Assembly: GCF_034259325.1 (NCBI RefSeq)
Contig: NZ_JAXIVS010000013.1
Location: forward strand, 186,001-250,000
Source of the DNA: Hyalangium ruber
Lineage (GTDB): Bacteria; Myxococcota; Myxococcia; Myxococcales; Myxococcaceae
Length of the DNA stretch: 64,000 nt
Direction: 5' to 3'
Shown: positions 19,168 to 27,909 of the stretch, piece by piece
Position numbering within the stretch: the first letter of the stretch is position 1
How the letters are laid out: every line of letters begins with the position of its first letter
Program-made: the position numbers and the translations under genes
The notes under the pieces: generated by a model
What the model was told of the DNA's origin: nothing
Seen by the model: only the letters and a program-made list of their open reading frames with translations
The model's database searches: none

Positions 19168-19926
19168 TCAGGAGGGGGCGGGCAGGCTCTCTTTGTGCGT
19201 CACGCCCACGCCTCGTGGTGAAGCGGGCTCCTCGGGCTGCGAGGACAGCGGCGGTGGAGCGGGCAGGGCGTGGAGTTCTCGGTAGACCCGGCGACCGAGC
19301 AGTCCTCCGAGCACCAGCGACAGCAGCAGGCCCACGCCGGAGACGATCGTCATCACCGTGCGCCCCTGGGCCAGCCCACTGCCGAACTGCACCATGAGGA
19401 AGGTACCGGGCAGGGTGCCCAGCATCATCCCCCCCACCGAGGGCCAGAAGCGCGCGCCCGAGGCGGCCGCCGTGGCGAACATGATGTCGGTGGGCAGCAG
19501 CGGGTTGATGCAGCAGAGGAAGGCGAACTGGAAGTCGTGCTTGCTGGCCAGGTGCGTGAGGGCCTGGTAGTGCTCGCCGGCCAGACGCTTGAGCGGCCGC
19601 GCGCCCAACTTGCGAGCCAGGGCGAAGATGGCGGCGCCGGACAGGAAGCTGCCCACCAGCGCGTAGAGGGTGCCGGCCAGGGTGCCGAACGCCATGCCTC
19701 CCACGGCGGCGAAGAGCGTGCCGGGCAGCAGCGTGAACGGCCGGATGGCGAGCGCGAGGATATAGGCCAGCGGGGCGGCCTTGCCCATGGGCGCCAGCCA
19801 CCCGCTCAGCGTCTCCTGGTCCACGAAGTCGGGCCCCAGCAGCCTCAGCAACGCCAGGCCGCAGATGGATGTCGCAATGGGTGCCAGCACTCGGAGCCAG
19901 CTCTTGACGCGTCCCGCCTTCGCCAC
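19168..19926 (-). CDS. TVP38/TMEM64 family membrane protein (DedA-like)
   Basis: The 252-residue protein has about five membrane segments and the conserved core of this family: LAIRPFTLLPGTLF, the GSFLSG loop, and a PGTF motif in the second half. The family belongs to the DedA superfamily of inner-membrane proteins, some of which move lipids across membranes; the cargo here is unknown. I chose the GTG at 19926 because GGAGG lies five bases upstream. The open frame extends further up to 20139, but that part looks non-coding. The C-terminus is a short polar Pro-rich tail. A perfect palindrome at 19994-20008 lies 68 bases upstream. Confidence 0.82.
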   Translation of the reverse strand: MAKAGRVKSWLRVLAPIATSICGLALLRLLGPDFVDQETLSGWLAPMGKAAPLAYILALAIRPFTLLPGTLFAAVGGMAFGTLAGTLYALVGSFLSGAAIFALARKLGARPLKRLAGEHYQALTHLASKHDFQFAFLCCINPLLPTDIMFATAAASGARFWPSVGGMMLGTLPGTFLMVQFGSGLAQGRTVMTIVSGVGLLLSLVLGGLLGRRVYRELHALPAPPPLSSQPEEPASPRGVGVTHKESLPAPS

Positions 19927-19993
19927 GCTCACCTCCCCCGTCAATGTGCGCGTGAAGGTGGGGTTTTGACGGGGAATCGGCAATGCATCGCGG

Positions 19994-20008
19994 CTTGTTC
20001 TCAACAAG
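19994..20008. promoter_or_regulatory. Perfect palindrome CTTGTT-CTC-AACAAG in the divergent spacer
   Basis: Six-base arms with a three-base centre lie between the divergent TVP38 (start 19926) and KGG-repeat (start 20217) genes. The spacing to the TVP38 start, 68 bases, suits an operator near a promoter. A second short dyad, CCTGC-CGG-GCAGG, follows at 20016-20028. The binding factor is unknown. Confidence 0.35.
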
Positions 20009-20216
20009 AAAGCATCCTGCCGGGCAGGCCATAGCCCGGTGAAGATGCCCAGCAAGCCTGGCAACCCTCTGTAATCATTGGGGTTAGGGTGTGGTTTGTC
20101 GGGTGTGAACGGCTGGCGGTGTACGGAGCTTGCTTGCATCGGGGCGCTTCCGTCCCAAGGTTTCAGGCAAGGGGCACCGTGGCGAGGCGTCGGTCGTAAC
20201 GAGAGGAGATGGCGAT

Positions 20217-20663
20217 ATGTCGGACAAGGACAACAAGGGCAGCATGACGGTGGCAGAGGCCGGGCGTAAGGGTGGCGAGACCGTCCGTAACGAGCGAGGT
20301 CGCGAGTTCTACGAGACGATCGGCCGCAAGGGAGGTGCGACGGTCAAGGCCGAGCGTGGCCGCTCCTTCTACGAGGAGATCGGCCGCAAGGGCGGCGAGA
20401 CGGTGAAGGCCGAGCGCGGCGCGAAGTTCTACGAGGAGATCGGCAAGAAGGGTGGCGATCGCGTCAAGGCCACCCGAGGCCCGAACTTCTACGAGGAAAT
20501 CGGTCGTAAGGGCGGCCAGAAGGTGAAGAAGCTCATCGAGGAGGGCAAGCGCGCGGCCCGTGCGGCGATGGCGCAGCCGCAGGAGCCCTCCGCGAGCACC
20601 GAGGAGCCCAGCGCTCCGAGCACGCCGGCGGCGACCGAGGGGCAGGAGCCGCAGCGCGAGTAA
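20217..20663 (+). CDS. KGG-repeat general stress protein (Con-10/GsiB-like)
   Basis: This 148-residue hydrophilic protein contains four and a half tandem 20-residue repeats. Each has the pattern G(R/K)KGG..VK.ERG..FYEEI, starting at about residue 17. It resembles the Con-10/GsiB stress proteins, which are LEA-like and accumulate in starvation, desiccation or sporulation. A lysine-rich stretch and an Ala/Pro/Glu-rich, probably disordered, C-terminal tail follow the repeats. The ATG at 20217 has GAGAGGAG eight bases upstream. In a myxobacterium a role in spores or dry survival is plausible but inferred. The gene is followed by the antiporter group after 36 bases. Confidence 0.88.
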   Translation: MSDKDNKGSMTVAEAGRKGGETVRNERGREFYETIGRKGGATVKAERGRSFYEEIGRKGGETVKAERGAKFYEEIGKKGGDRVKATRGPNFYEEIGRKGGQKVKKLIEEGKRAARAAMAQPQEPSASTEEPSAPSTPAATEGQEPQRE

Positions 20664-20699
20664 CGTGACGTGGGAGCACGGACCCGGTAAGAGGGGTGC

Positions 20700-21038
20700 G
20701 TGTTCCTGCTCATCACGTTGCTGGACCAGGTGGAGCAGCTCGAGCGGGCGATCCGCCGGCTCCGGGACTTTGGCATCCCGGAGCCGCTGGTGCTCCGGGC
20801 GCGAAGCGCGGCCGCGGCGCTGTCGGCCGAGGTGCCCGTCTTCGCGGGGCTGCGCAGCCTGGCGCTGGGCGCGGACGAGGATCGACTCGTGTTGGTGAGC
20901 GTGTTGCCTCAGTCCAGCGCCGAGGAGATCGAACGGTTGGTGCAGCGGGTCCAGCTGGAGATGGACGCGGACGAGCCGCCCATGGGGCGACTGCTGGCCT
21001 TGCCGGTAATCGCCGCGCCGCTGTTTCGCCGAGAGTGA
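20700..21038 (+). CDS. Small conserved protein (112 aa) preceding two antiporters
   Basis: The product is a compact alpha/beta protein without signal peptide or membrane span. It starts FLLITLLDQVEQLERAIRRL and has a central segment LVLVSVLPQSSAEEIERLV. Size and pattern of alternating strands and helices recall PII-like or ferredoxin-fold sensor proteins, but I see no PII signature and cannot name the family. The GTG start at 20700 follows AAGAGGGG. It lies 33 bases ahead of the first of two Kef-type antiporter genes, so a role in controlling them is a reasonable guess. Confidence 0.6.
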   Translation: MFLLITLLDQVEQLERAIRRLRDFGIPEPLVLRARSAAAALSAEVPVFAGLRSLALGADEDRLVLVSVLPQSSAEEIERLVQRVQLEMDADEPPMGRLLALPVIAAPLFRRE

Positions 21039-21071
21039 CGGGGCACCCCAGGGCGGTGTAAGCACGAGAGC

Positions 21072-22274
21072 GTGCAGGCGCTGCTCGTCTTCCTCGCCAT
21101 CGCGGCGCTCTCGTTGCTCGCATCGAGTCGCACGCTGCTGGATCCCAGCCGGTTTCCCGGAGTGGCCCAGCTCGCGGCCAGCGGCCTGTTGTTCCTGGTG
21201 TTCGGCGCGCTGCTGGGGCCCGGGCAGATCGGGGTGCTCTCCGTCGCGGATTTGGATGGCCTGAGGCCGGTGCTGGCCCTGGGGCTGGGCACGGCGGGCG
21301 TGATTCTGGGGCTGAACCTGGAGCCGCGCCTGTTGCGGCTGCTGCCGCGGCCGGTGTTCTCCGCGGCCCTGGCGCACGCGGGGGTGGCCTTCCTGTTCGT
21401 GGCGGTGCCGCTGTCCGGCGCGCTGGTGCTCACCACGCGGCTGCCGCTGCCGGCGGCGGTGGGCGGCGCGGCGCTGCTGGGCGCGGCGGCCAGCCTGTCC
21501 TCGGGACACTTCGCGGTGCTTGGCTATCGCAGCGGGCGCATGGAGCGCTCGCGCGGGCTGGGGGTAGCCCTGCTCACCATGTTGGATGATGGGGTGGGGC
21601 TGGGGGTGTTGGCGCTGGCGCTGGTGTTGGGAGCGGCGGCGAGCCCCACCGAGGGCTTGGGCCTGGTGAGCCTGGCGCTGCTGCTGGGCATGCTGTGCGG
21701 GGGCTTGCTCGCCTTCCTCACGTACGCGCTGAAGGATCCGGCGGAATTGGTGGCGGTGGCGCTGGGCGGCGTGGCGCTGGTGGCGGGCGCGGCGGCGTAC
21801 CTGCGGGTGTCGGTGTTGCTGGCGGGCGTGGCCTGCGGGGCGACGCTGGCGCTGGTGGGCGGCCGGGCGGTGGGGCAGGTGGCCCGGGCGCTCGGGCGCT
21901 TCGAGCGGCCCACCTACCTGGTGCTGGTGTTCCTGGCGGGCTGTCACCTGCAGGCGCGGGACAAGGAGGCCTGGCTGCTGCTGCCGGGGTATGTGGCGCT
22001 GCGCTTCCTGGGCAAGATTCTGGGAGGGAGGCTGGCCCACCGCTTGGTGGCCAACGCGCTGGATCTGCCGCCGCGGCTGGGGCTGGCGCTCATCGCCCAG
22101 GGCGGGTTGGCGGTCTGCCTGGTGGTGGAGTACCTGCTGCTGGTGCCCGGGGAGCTGTCGCAGCACATCTTCGACGTGGTGGCCCTGGGGGCGGTGATCA
22201 ACGAGGTGCTGGCCCGCCGGGCGTTCCGGCAGGTGTTGGAGTCGCACCGGGCGGCGCCCAGGAGCGCGGCATGA
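21072..22274 (+). CDS. Cation:proton antiporter (Kef/CPA2 type)
   Basis: The 400-residue inner-membrane protein has about 11-12 hydrophobic segments and the sodium/hydrogen exchanger layout. An LDPSRFPGVAQLAASGLL start leads to a central segment GAAASLSSGHFAVLGY. The residues LTMLDDGVGLGVLALAL near 165-185 sit where CPA transporters carry their ion-binding aspartates. There is no C-terminal TrkA-N regulatory domain, unlike E. coli KefB/C. It is the second gene of a three-gene cluster and its stop overlaps the next start (ATGA). Ion specificity cannot be read from sequence. Confidence 0.82.
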   Translation: MQALLVFLAIAALSLLASSRTLLDPSRFPGVAQLAASGLLFLVFGALLGPGQIGVLSVADLDGLRPVLALGLGTAGVILGLNLEPRLLRLLPRPVFSAALAHAGVAFLFVAVPLSGALVLTTRLPLPAAVGGAALLGAAASLSSGHFAVLGYRSGRMERSRGLGVALLTMLDDGVGLGVLALALVLGAAASPTEGLGLVSLALLLGMLCGGLLAFLTYALKDPAELVAVALGGVALVAGAAAYLRVSVLLAGVACGATLALVGGRAVGQVARALGRFERPTYLVLVFLAGCHLQARDKEAWLLLPGYVALRFLGKILGGRLAHRLVANALDLPPRLGLALIAQGGLAVCLVVEYLLLVPGELSQHIFDVVALGAVINEVLARRAFRQVLESHRAAPRSAA

Positions 22275-23569
22275 CGGGGGCGATCGTCCGGCTGGGGCTG
22301 CTGGTGGTGCTGCTGGCGGGGATCACCCGGGTGCAGGTGTGGCGCGTGGACACGGGCACCTCGGTGATGCTGGCGGCCGGGGCGCTGCTCTTGTGCGGGC
22401 TGTTCGCCGGCAAGGTGGCCAAGGGCGTGGGGCTGCCGCGGCTCACTGGCTATCTGCTGGTGGGGGTGGTGGTGGGGCCCTACGCGCTGGGCTTCATCCC
22501 CGGCGCGGGCGTGAAGGGACTAGAGCTGGTGAAGGGGCTGGCGGTGAGCCTCATCGCCCTGGTGGCCGGCACGGAGCTGCACCTGGGGCTCATCCGCCGG
22601 GTGGGCATCAAGGTGGCCGTGCTGTGCGCCGCGGTGTGCGGCGTCACCTTCGTGGTGTGCTTCGGGGCCGTCTTCGCCCTCAAGCCGGTGCTGCCCTTCC
22701 TGGCGGCCATGACGGTGCCGCAGGCGCTGGCCGTCAGCGCGCTGGTGTCCACGGTGGTGGTGTCCTTCTCGCCCACGGTGACGATCGCGATCGTCCAGGA
22801 GACGCAGGCGCGAGGCCCGTTCACCGAGTTCCTCATGGCCCTGGTCATCATCGGCGACCTGTTCGTCATGGTGGCCTTCGCGCTGGCGGCGGGCATCACC
22901 AAGGCGAGCTTCGGCGGGGGCTTCGATGTCCAGGGGTTGCTGGGTGGGGTGGGCTGGGAGCTGTTCGGTTCGGTGGCGGTGGGAGGGCTGCTGGCGCTGG
23001 CGCTGCTGGTGTACATGAAGCGGGTGAACCGGGAGCTGCCGCTGTTCCTGGTGGGGCTGTGCTTCGCGGCGGCCGAAGGTGGGGCGCGGCTGCACCTGTC
23101 GCCGCTGATGGTGGCGCTGTCGGCAGGGGCGCTCATCGCCAACCTGGACGAGCGCGAGAGCCAGCGCGTCCACCACGCCATCCAACTGGCGGGCCTGCCC
23201 GTGTTCGCCCTCTTCTTCGCGGCGGCTGGGGCGGGGCTGAAGCTGGACACGCTGGTGACGGTGGGGCCGGCGGCGCTGCTGCTGGTGGTGGTGCGCGCGG
23301 TAGCCATCCACCTGTCGTGCCGGCGCTTCGCTCCCCCAGAGGATCCACGGCTGCGGCGCTACTTGTGGATGGGGCTCATCTCCCAGGCGGGAGTGACGTT
23401 CGGGCTGGCGGCGCTCGTGGCCCGCACCTTCCCGGACTTCGGGCCCCAGGTAGAGGTGCTCATCGTGGCGATGATTACCACGCACGAGCTGGTGGGCCCG
23501 GTGCTCACCCGAAAGGCGCTGGAGCGCAGCGGCGAGACTCGAGGCGACGAGCGCCCACACGTGGCTTGA
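22271..23569 (+). CDS. Second cation:proton antiporter (Kef/CPA2 type)
   Basis: This 432-residue membrane protein starts with an ATG overlapping the stop of the previous gene, so translation is coupled. It has about 12 hydrophobic segments. Landmarks are GLPRLTGYLLVGVVVGPYAL near 60, the long conserved helix around TVPQALAVSALVSTVVVSFS, and the polar motif ALVIIGDLFVMVAFAL, with the Asp expected in the ion site. It is a paralogue-type partner of the gene before it, again without a cytosolic TrkA-N domain. The pair may work as two subunits or as two exchangers with different conditions of use; this is inference. Confidence 0.82.
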   Translation: MTGAIVRLGLLVVLLAGITRVQVWRVDTGTSVMLAAGALLLCGLFAGKVAKGVGLPRLTGYLLVGVVVGPYALGFIPGAGVKGLELVKGLAVSLIALVAGTELHLGLIRRVGIKVAVLCAAVCGVTFVVCFGAVFALKPVLPFLAAMTVPQALAVSALVSTVVVSFSPTVTIAIVQETQARGPFTEFLMALVIIGDLFVMVAFALAAGITKASFGGGFDVQGLLGGVGWELFGSVAVGGLLALALLVYMKRVNRELPLFLVGLCFAAAEGGARLHLSPLMVALSAGALIANLDERESQRVHHAIQLAGLPVFALFFAAAGAGLKLDTLVTVGPAALLLVVVRAVAIHLSCRRFAPPEDPRLRRYLWMGLISQAGVTFGLAALVARTFPDFGPQVEVLIVAMITTHELVGPVLTRKALERSGETRGDERPHVA

Positions 23570-23697
23570 TCCTCACTTTCTCAACCCGCGGGAGTCGGAT
23601 CCACGTACGTCAGGTGCGTGCGGCAGCATGGCGGGGAGTGCGCGGCGACGCGCGCTCGCGGACGACGTAAACTAGAGAGCTTCAGAGGAGACATGCC

Positions 23698-24309
23698 ATG
23701 GCGGCCCCCATCCTCGAGGTGGACATCGAACATCCCCAACCCCGGCACGTGGCGCGGGCCGTGGAGGTGCTGTCGCGCGGCGGGGTGATCGCCTATCCCA
23801 CGGACACGTATTACGGCCTGGGGTGCGATCTGTTCTCGAAGAAGGCCATCGAGCGGCTGTACCAGCTCAAGGGTCGGGACAAGAAGAAGCCGATGTCGTT
23901 CCTGTGCCCGGACCTGTCGGACGTGGCGAAGTACGCGCACGTGAGCAACTTCGCCTACCGCACCATGAAGGGCCTGACGCCGGGGGCCTTCACCTTCATC
24001 CTCGAGGCCACGCGCGTGGTTCCGGAGATGATGATGTCGAAGCAGAAGCAGGTGGGCATCCGGGTGCCGGACGCGCCCCTGGCACGCGCGCTGGCGGCGG
24101 GGTTGGGCCATCCGCTCATCACCACCTCCGCGCATGACGAGGAGGGCGAGCCGCTCATCGACGCCAAGGGCATCAAGGAGAAGCTCGGGCACGGGTTGGA
24201 GCTCATCCTGGACGGCGGGGTGACGCTCATGGAGCCCTCCACGGTGGTGTCGCTGATTGGCGACTCGCTGGAAGTGCTTCGTCAGGGTAAGGGTCGGCTG
24301 GACGCGTAG
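23698..24309 (+). CDS. L-threonylcarbamoyladenylate synthase (TsaC/YrdC/Sua5 family)
   Basis: The 203-residue enzyme makes threonylcarbamoyl-AMP from threonine, bicarbonate and ATP for the t6A37 modification of tRNAs. It carries the YrdC-fold landmarks: GGVIAYPTDTYYGLGCDL, a KGRDKKKPMS loop that binds ATP, TPGAFTFILEAT, and the late STVVSLIGD. It lacks the long C-terminal Sua5 domain and is of TsaC length. The ATG at 23698 follows AGAGGAG. Some genomes carry a second YrdC paralogue, so this may not be the only copy. It heads a run with a membrane protein and xerD. Confidence 0.9.
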   Translation: MAAPILEVDIEHPQPRHVARAVEVLSRGGVIAYPTDTYYGLGCDLFSKKAIERLYQLKGRDKKKPMSFLCPDLSDVAKYAHVSNFAYRTMKGLTPGAFTFILEATRVVPEMMMSKQKQVGIRVPDAPLARALAAGLGHPLITTSAHDEEGEPLIDAKGIKEKLGHGLELILDGGVTLMEPSTVVSLIGDSLEVLRQGKGRLDA

Positions 24310-24327
24310 GAGGGGGGAGACGGCACG

Positions 24328-25323
24328 GTGAATCTCCAGGGCTCGCACGAGGTGGCGCAAGACGCTCCGGAGCGAATCCCCGGTGTGTTGGGACTGTTGT
24401 GGCAGCTCTTGTGGCGGCCGGTGGATCTGCACTACCGGCTGCATGGGGCGGGAATCCGCACGCCGGGCGGACGCATCGGCCAGCTGTGGCAGGAGCAGTC
24501 CGCGGGCAGCCGCGCGGCGGGGCTGCTGGCGCGGCGGATGCTGGTGCTGCTGCTGCTCGTCTCGCCGCTGACCTCCTTTCTCATGGGAACCCTGGCCTCG
24601 ACGCTGGGGGTGAGCATGGCGCCCTGGTGGTGGGTGAGCGCGGTGCTGTGCTCGCTGATGGGGCTCTTCCTGTCACTCACCACGGGGCTGGCGGCCGGCA
24701 TGCTCATGGGGATGTTGGCGAGCCTGACCATGGTGCTGGGTGTGCATGCCGTGGTGGCGGAGGCCTTCGGGCCGCGCATGGGCGGAGTGGCCGGCGTCAT
24801 CATGGGTGGGTGCCTGGGGTTGGTGGGAGGCCTGTGCGCCGGGAGCATCGGCGCGCTGGCTCGGGGCCAGGGCCTGTCCGTCAACCGCGTGCAGATGGGC
24901 GCCATCGTGCTGAGCCTGGTGCCGATGGTCGTCTGGGGCTTTGGCGGTTCCTGGAACTTCGGTGGGGCGGTGGCGGCCAGTGCCCTGGTGGCGTACCTGG
25001 TGGCTGCCTTCCGGCTGCCCATCTTCCTGGTGGAGACGGTGGTCCAGGCGGCGGCCTTCGGGTTGGAGCGGTGGGCGGGGCTGCGCACGCTACGCTGGTC
25101 TCCGGTGGTGCATCACAACCTGAGCTACCTGCCATACCCCTTCCTGCGCGCGCACATGGCGCTAGCGGCGCGCTCGCGCCCCATGGAGGTGCTGGAGGTG
25201 GCCAACGCCTGCCTGAAGTCCCCCGGCAATGCGCTGTTGGGCTGGCCGTGGGTGCTGGCGGCCCTGGCCCAGGCCGAGGCGGCCGCACTCGGAGAGCCAC
25301 CCGGGCCTCACGGAAAGCCTTGA
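24328..25323 (+). CDS. Polytopic membrane protein of unknown function
   Basis: The 331-residue product has a short N-terminal cytosolic part followed by about six to eight hydrophobic segments rich in Gly, Ala, Met and Leu between 60 and 260. A C-terminal segment HHNLSYLPYPFLRAHMALAA may be a conserved loop or amphipathic helix. I recognise no family and no catalytic motif. The GTG start at 24328 follows AGGAGGGGG. It begins 18 bases after tsaC and ends 46 bases before xerD, so it probably belongs to the same transcript. Confidence 0.65.
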   Translation: MNLQGSHEVAQDAPERIPGVLGLLWQLLWRPVDLHYRLHGAGIRTPGGRIGQLWQEQSAGSRAAGLLARRMLVLLLLVSPLTSFLMGTLASTLGVSMAPWWWVSAVLCSLMGLFLSLTTGLAAGMLMGMLASLTMVLGVHAVVAEAFGPRMGGVAGVIMGGCLGLVGGLCAGSIGALARGQGLSVNRVQMGAIVLSLVPMVVWGFGGSWNFGGAVAASALVAYLVAAFRLPIFLVETVVQAAAFGLERWAGLRTLRWSPVVHHNLSYLPYPFLRAHMALAARSRPMEVLEVANACLKSPGNALLGWPWVLAALAQAEAAALGEPPGPHGKP

Positions 25324-25369
25324 GGCGCCAGCAGGTTGCCAGGATCCGCCGCTCCGCTACCCTGGGGGC

Positions 25370-26302
<933 letters not shown>

Positions 26303-26318
26303 ACTCCCTGTTGCGTCT

Positions 26319-26343
26319 CCTGGAAGGTAGACTACCCTCCAGG
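26319..26343 (+). terminator. Hairpin CCTGGA..GGTA-gac-TACC..TCCAGG after xerD
   Basis: A 6-bp plus 4-bp stem with one A-C mismatch between them and a 3-base loop starts 17 bases past the xerD stop. It is a good candidate terminator for the tsaC-xerD run, though no T-run follows. It also lies 40 bases ahead of the next gene and could be an operator. Confidence 0.45.
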
Positions 26344-26382
26344 TAGGACGGTCAACGGCCGTACGGCACGGGAGGAACGGAC

Positions 26383-27036
26383 ATGGGGAAGGGGCAGGGC
26401 AGGAAGCCACCGGAGCGCGGGTATTCCCAGGCACCACGAGGGCAGGGGGGCTCGTCGCGCAAGAAGCCCGCCTCCTACGAGGACATCGAGGCGCTCCCCG
26501 TGGGGTGGATTGGAGAGATCGTCGACGAGGAGCTGGTAGCCCAGCCTCGCCCGGCCTTCGGGCACCAGCGCGCGGCCTGGGCGCTCGGTGGCCAGCTCTA
26601 CACCCCGTTCGACCGGGGACAGGGAGGGCCCGGCGGGTGGTGGATCTTCTACGAGCCGGAGCTGCACTTCGGCCAGAACGTCCTCGTGCCGGACCTGGCG
26701 GGCTGGCGGCGCGAGCGCATGCCCCAGCCCCCTCGGCCCACCGCGCCCTTCGCCACCTCCGCTCCGGACTGGATCTGCGAAATCCTGTCGCCCTCCACCG
26801 CCACCGTGGACCGGGCGCGCAAGCTGCCCATCTACCACCGCGAGGGGGTGTGCCATGCGTGGGTCATCGACCCCCTGGAACGCACCCTGGAGGTTTTCCA
26901 CCGCTCGCGCCGGGGGTGGATGCTCGCCGAGAGCCACGCGGGGCAGAGCGTCGTGCGGGCCATCCCCTTCGAATCCGTGGCCTTGGAGCTCAGCGCACTG
27001 TGGCTGCCCGGCTCGGAGATTGCCTATGTGCCCTGA
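26383..27036 (+). CDS. Uma2 family (DUF820) putative restriction-fold endonuclease
   Basis: The 217-residue protein has the DUF820/Uma2 PD-(D/E)xK fold. It shows EDIEALPVGWIGEIVDEE near residue 33, VLVPDLAGWRRERMP with the likely catalytic Asp near 105, PDWICEILSPST with the Glu, then RKLPIYHREGVCHAWVIDP with the Lys. Such proteins are very abundant in myxobacteria and cyanobacteria and their targets are unknown. The N-terminal 25 residues are basic and Gly/Arg-rich. ATG at 26383 follows GGAGGAACGG. It appears to be a single-gene unit. Confidence 0.82.
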   Translation: MGKGQGRKPPERGYSQAPRGQGGSSRKKPASYEDIEALPVGWIGEIVDEELVAQPRPAFGHQRAAWALGGQLYTPFDRGQGGPGGWWIFYEPELHFGQNVLVPDLAGWRRERMPQPPRPTAPFATSAPDWICEILSPSTATVDRARKLPIYHREGVCHAWVIDPLERTLEVFHRSRRGWMLAESHAGQSVVRAIPFESVALELSALWLPGSEIAYVP

Positions 27037-27087
27037 TTGGTTGGGTCAGAGACTTGAGGAAGGCCCAGCATTCTCTACTCTGGGGGG

Positions 27088-27909
27088 GTGACTCCCCGCC
27101 TCCTCCGGCTCCCGGCCTCTGGCCGGCTCCTGGTTGCCACCGACATTCAGGGCAACCTGCGCGACTTCCTGCGCATGCTGGAGCTCTTCGAGGCGTCGCC
27201 GGAGCGCAGTGTGCTCGTCTTCACCGGGGATCTGGTGCATGGGCCGGACGAGCACACCGAGCAGGACTGGCCGGACTTCCTGGGCACGCCCTACCGCGAC
27301 GAGTCTCCCGAGGTGGTGCGGGCCTTCCTCGAGGCGGAGGCGCGCTACCCCGGACGGGTCTACTGCCTGATGGGCAACCATGAGCACGCGCACGTGGGGG
27401 GCCCTCGCACCGCCAAGTTCCACGACGACGAGGCCCAGGTCCTGGAGGAGCGGATGGGGCCCGGGCCCACGGGGGCCATGCGCACGCTGTTTGCCCGGAT
27501 GCCGCTGGTGGCGGTGGCCCCCAACGGCGTGGTGCTGCTGCACGCCGCTCCGGCCGCCCACCTCGAGCGCATCGAGGATCTGGAGAACGTGCAGCTCGAT
27601 GGCTACACCCAGTCGGGCATCGACGACTTCTTCCACGCCTCCGTGCTGGGGCCCATCCTGTGGAGCCGCATGGCGCGGCCAGAGCAGGCCCGCGCCTTCC
27701 TCTCCGTGTTTGGCGGTCGCATCGCCATCTACGGACACGACGTGGTGCGCGAGGGCTATGAGCGCGTCGGCGCCGAGCAGCTGTGCGTCTCCACCAGCTT
27801 CGCGCTCTTCGATCAGGACAAGACGTACGTGGAGCTGGACCTCGCCCGGGTGTATCCGGACGTCCAGTCCCTGCGCGAGGGTGTCGAGCTGAAGAAGCTC
27901 TACACCTGA
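27088..27909 (+). CDS. Calcineurin-like metallophosphoesterase
   Basis: The 273-residue protein shows the metallophosphoesterase motifs: ATDIQGNL, FTGDLVHGPDE, MGNHEHAHV and YGHDVVREG. These residues bind two metal ions and cleave phosphoesters. The usual His of the first motif (DxH) is Gln here (DIQGN), which may alter metal use; the family tolerates some variation. It resembles the diadenosine tetraphosphatase/PP1 group of phosphatases, but the substrate cannot be told. GTG 27088 follows CTGGGGGG. The 3' end overlaps by 10 bases the convergent DUF4388 gene. Confidence 0.85.
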   Translation: MTPRLLRLPASGRLLVATDIQGNLRDFLRMLELFEASPERSVLVFTGDLVHGPDEHTEQDWPDFLGTPYRDESPEVVRAFLEAEARYPGRVYCLMGNHEHAHVGGPRTAKFHDDEAQVLEERMGPGPTGAMRTLFARMPLVAVAPNGVVLLHAAPAAHLERIEDLENVQLDGYTQSGIDDFFHASVLGPILWSRMARPEQARAFLSVFGGRIAIYGHDVVREGYERVGAEQLCVSTSFALFDQDKTYVELDLARVYPDVQSLREGVELKKLYT

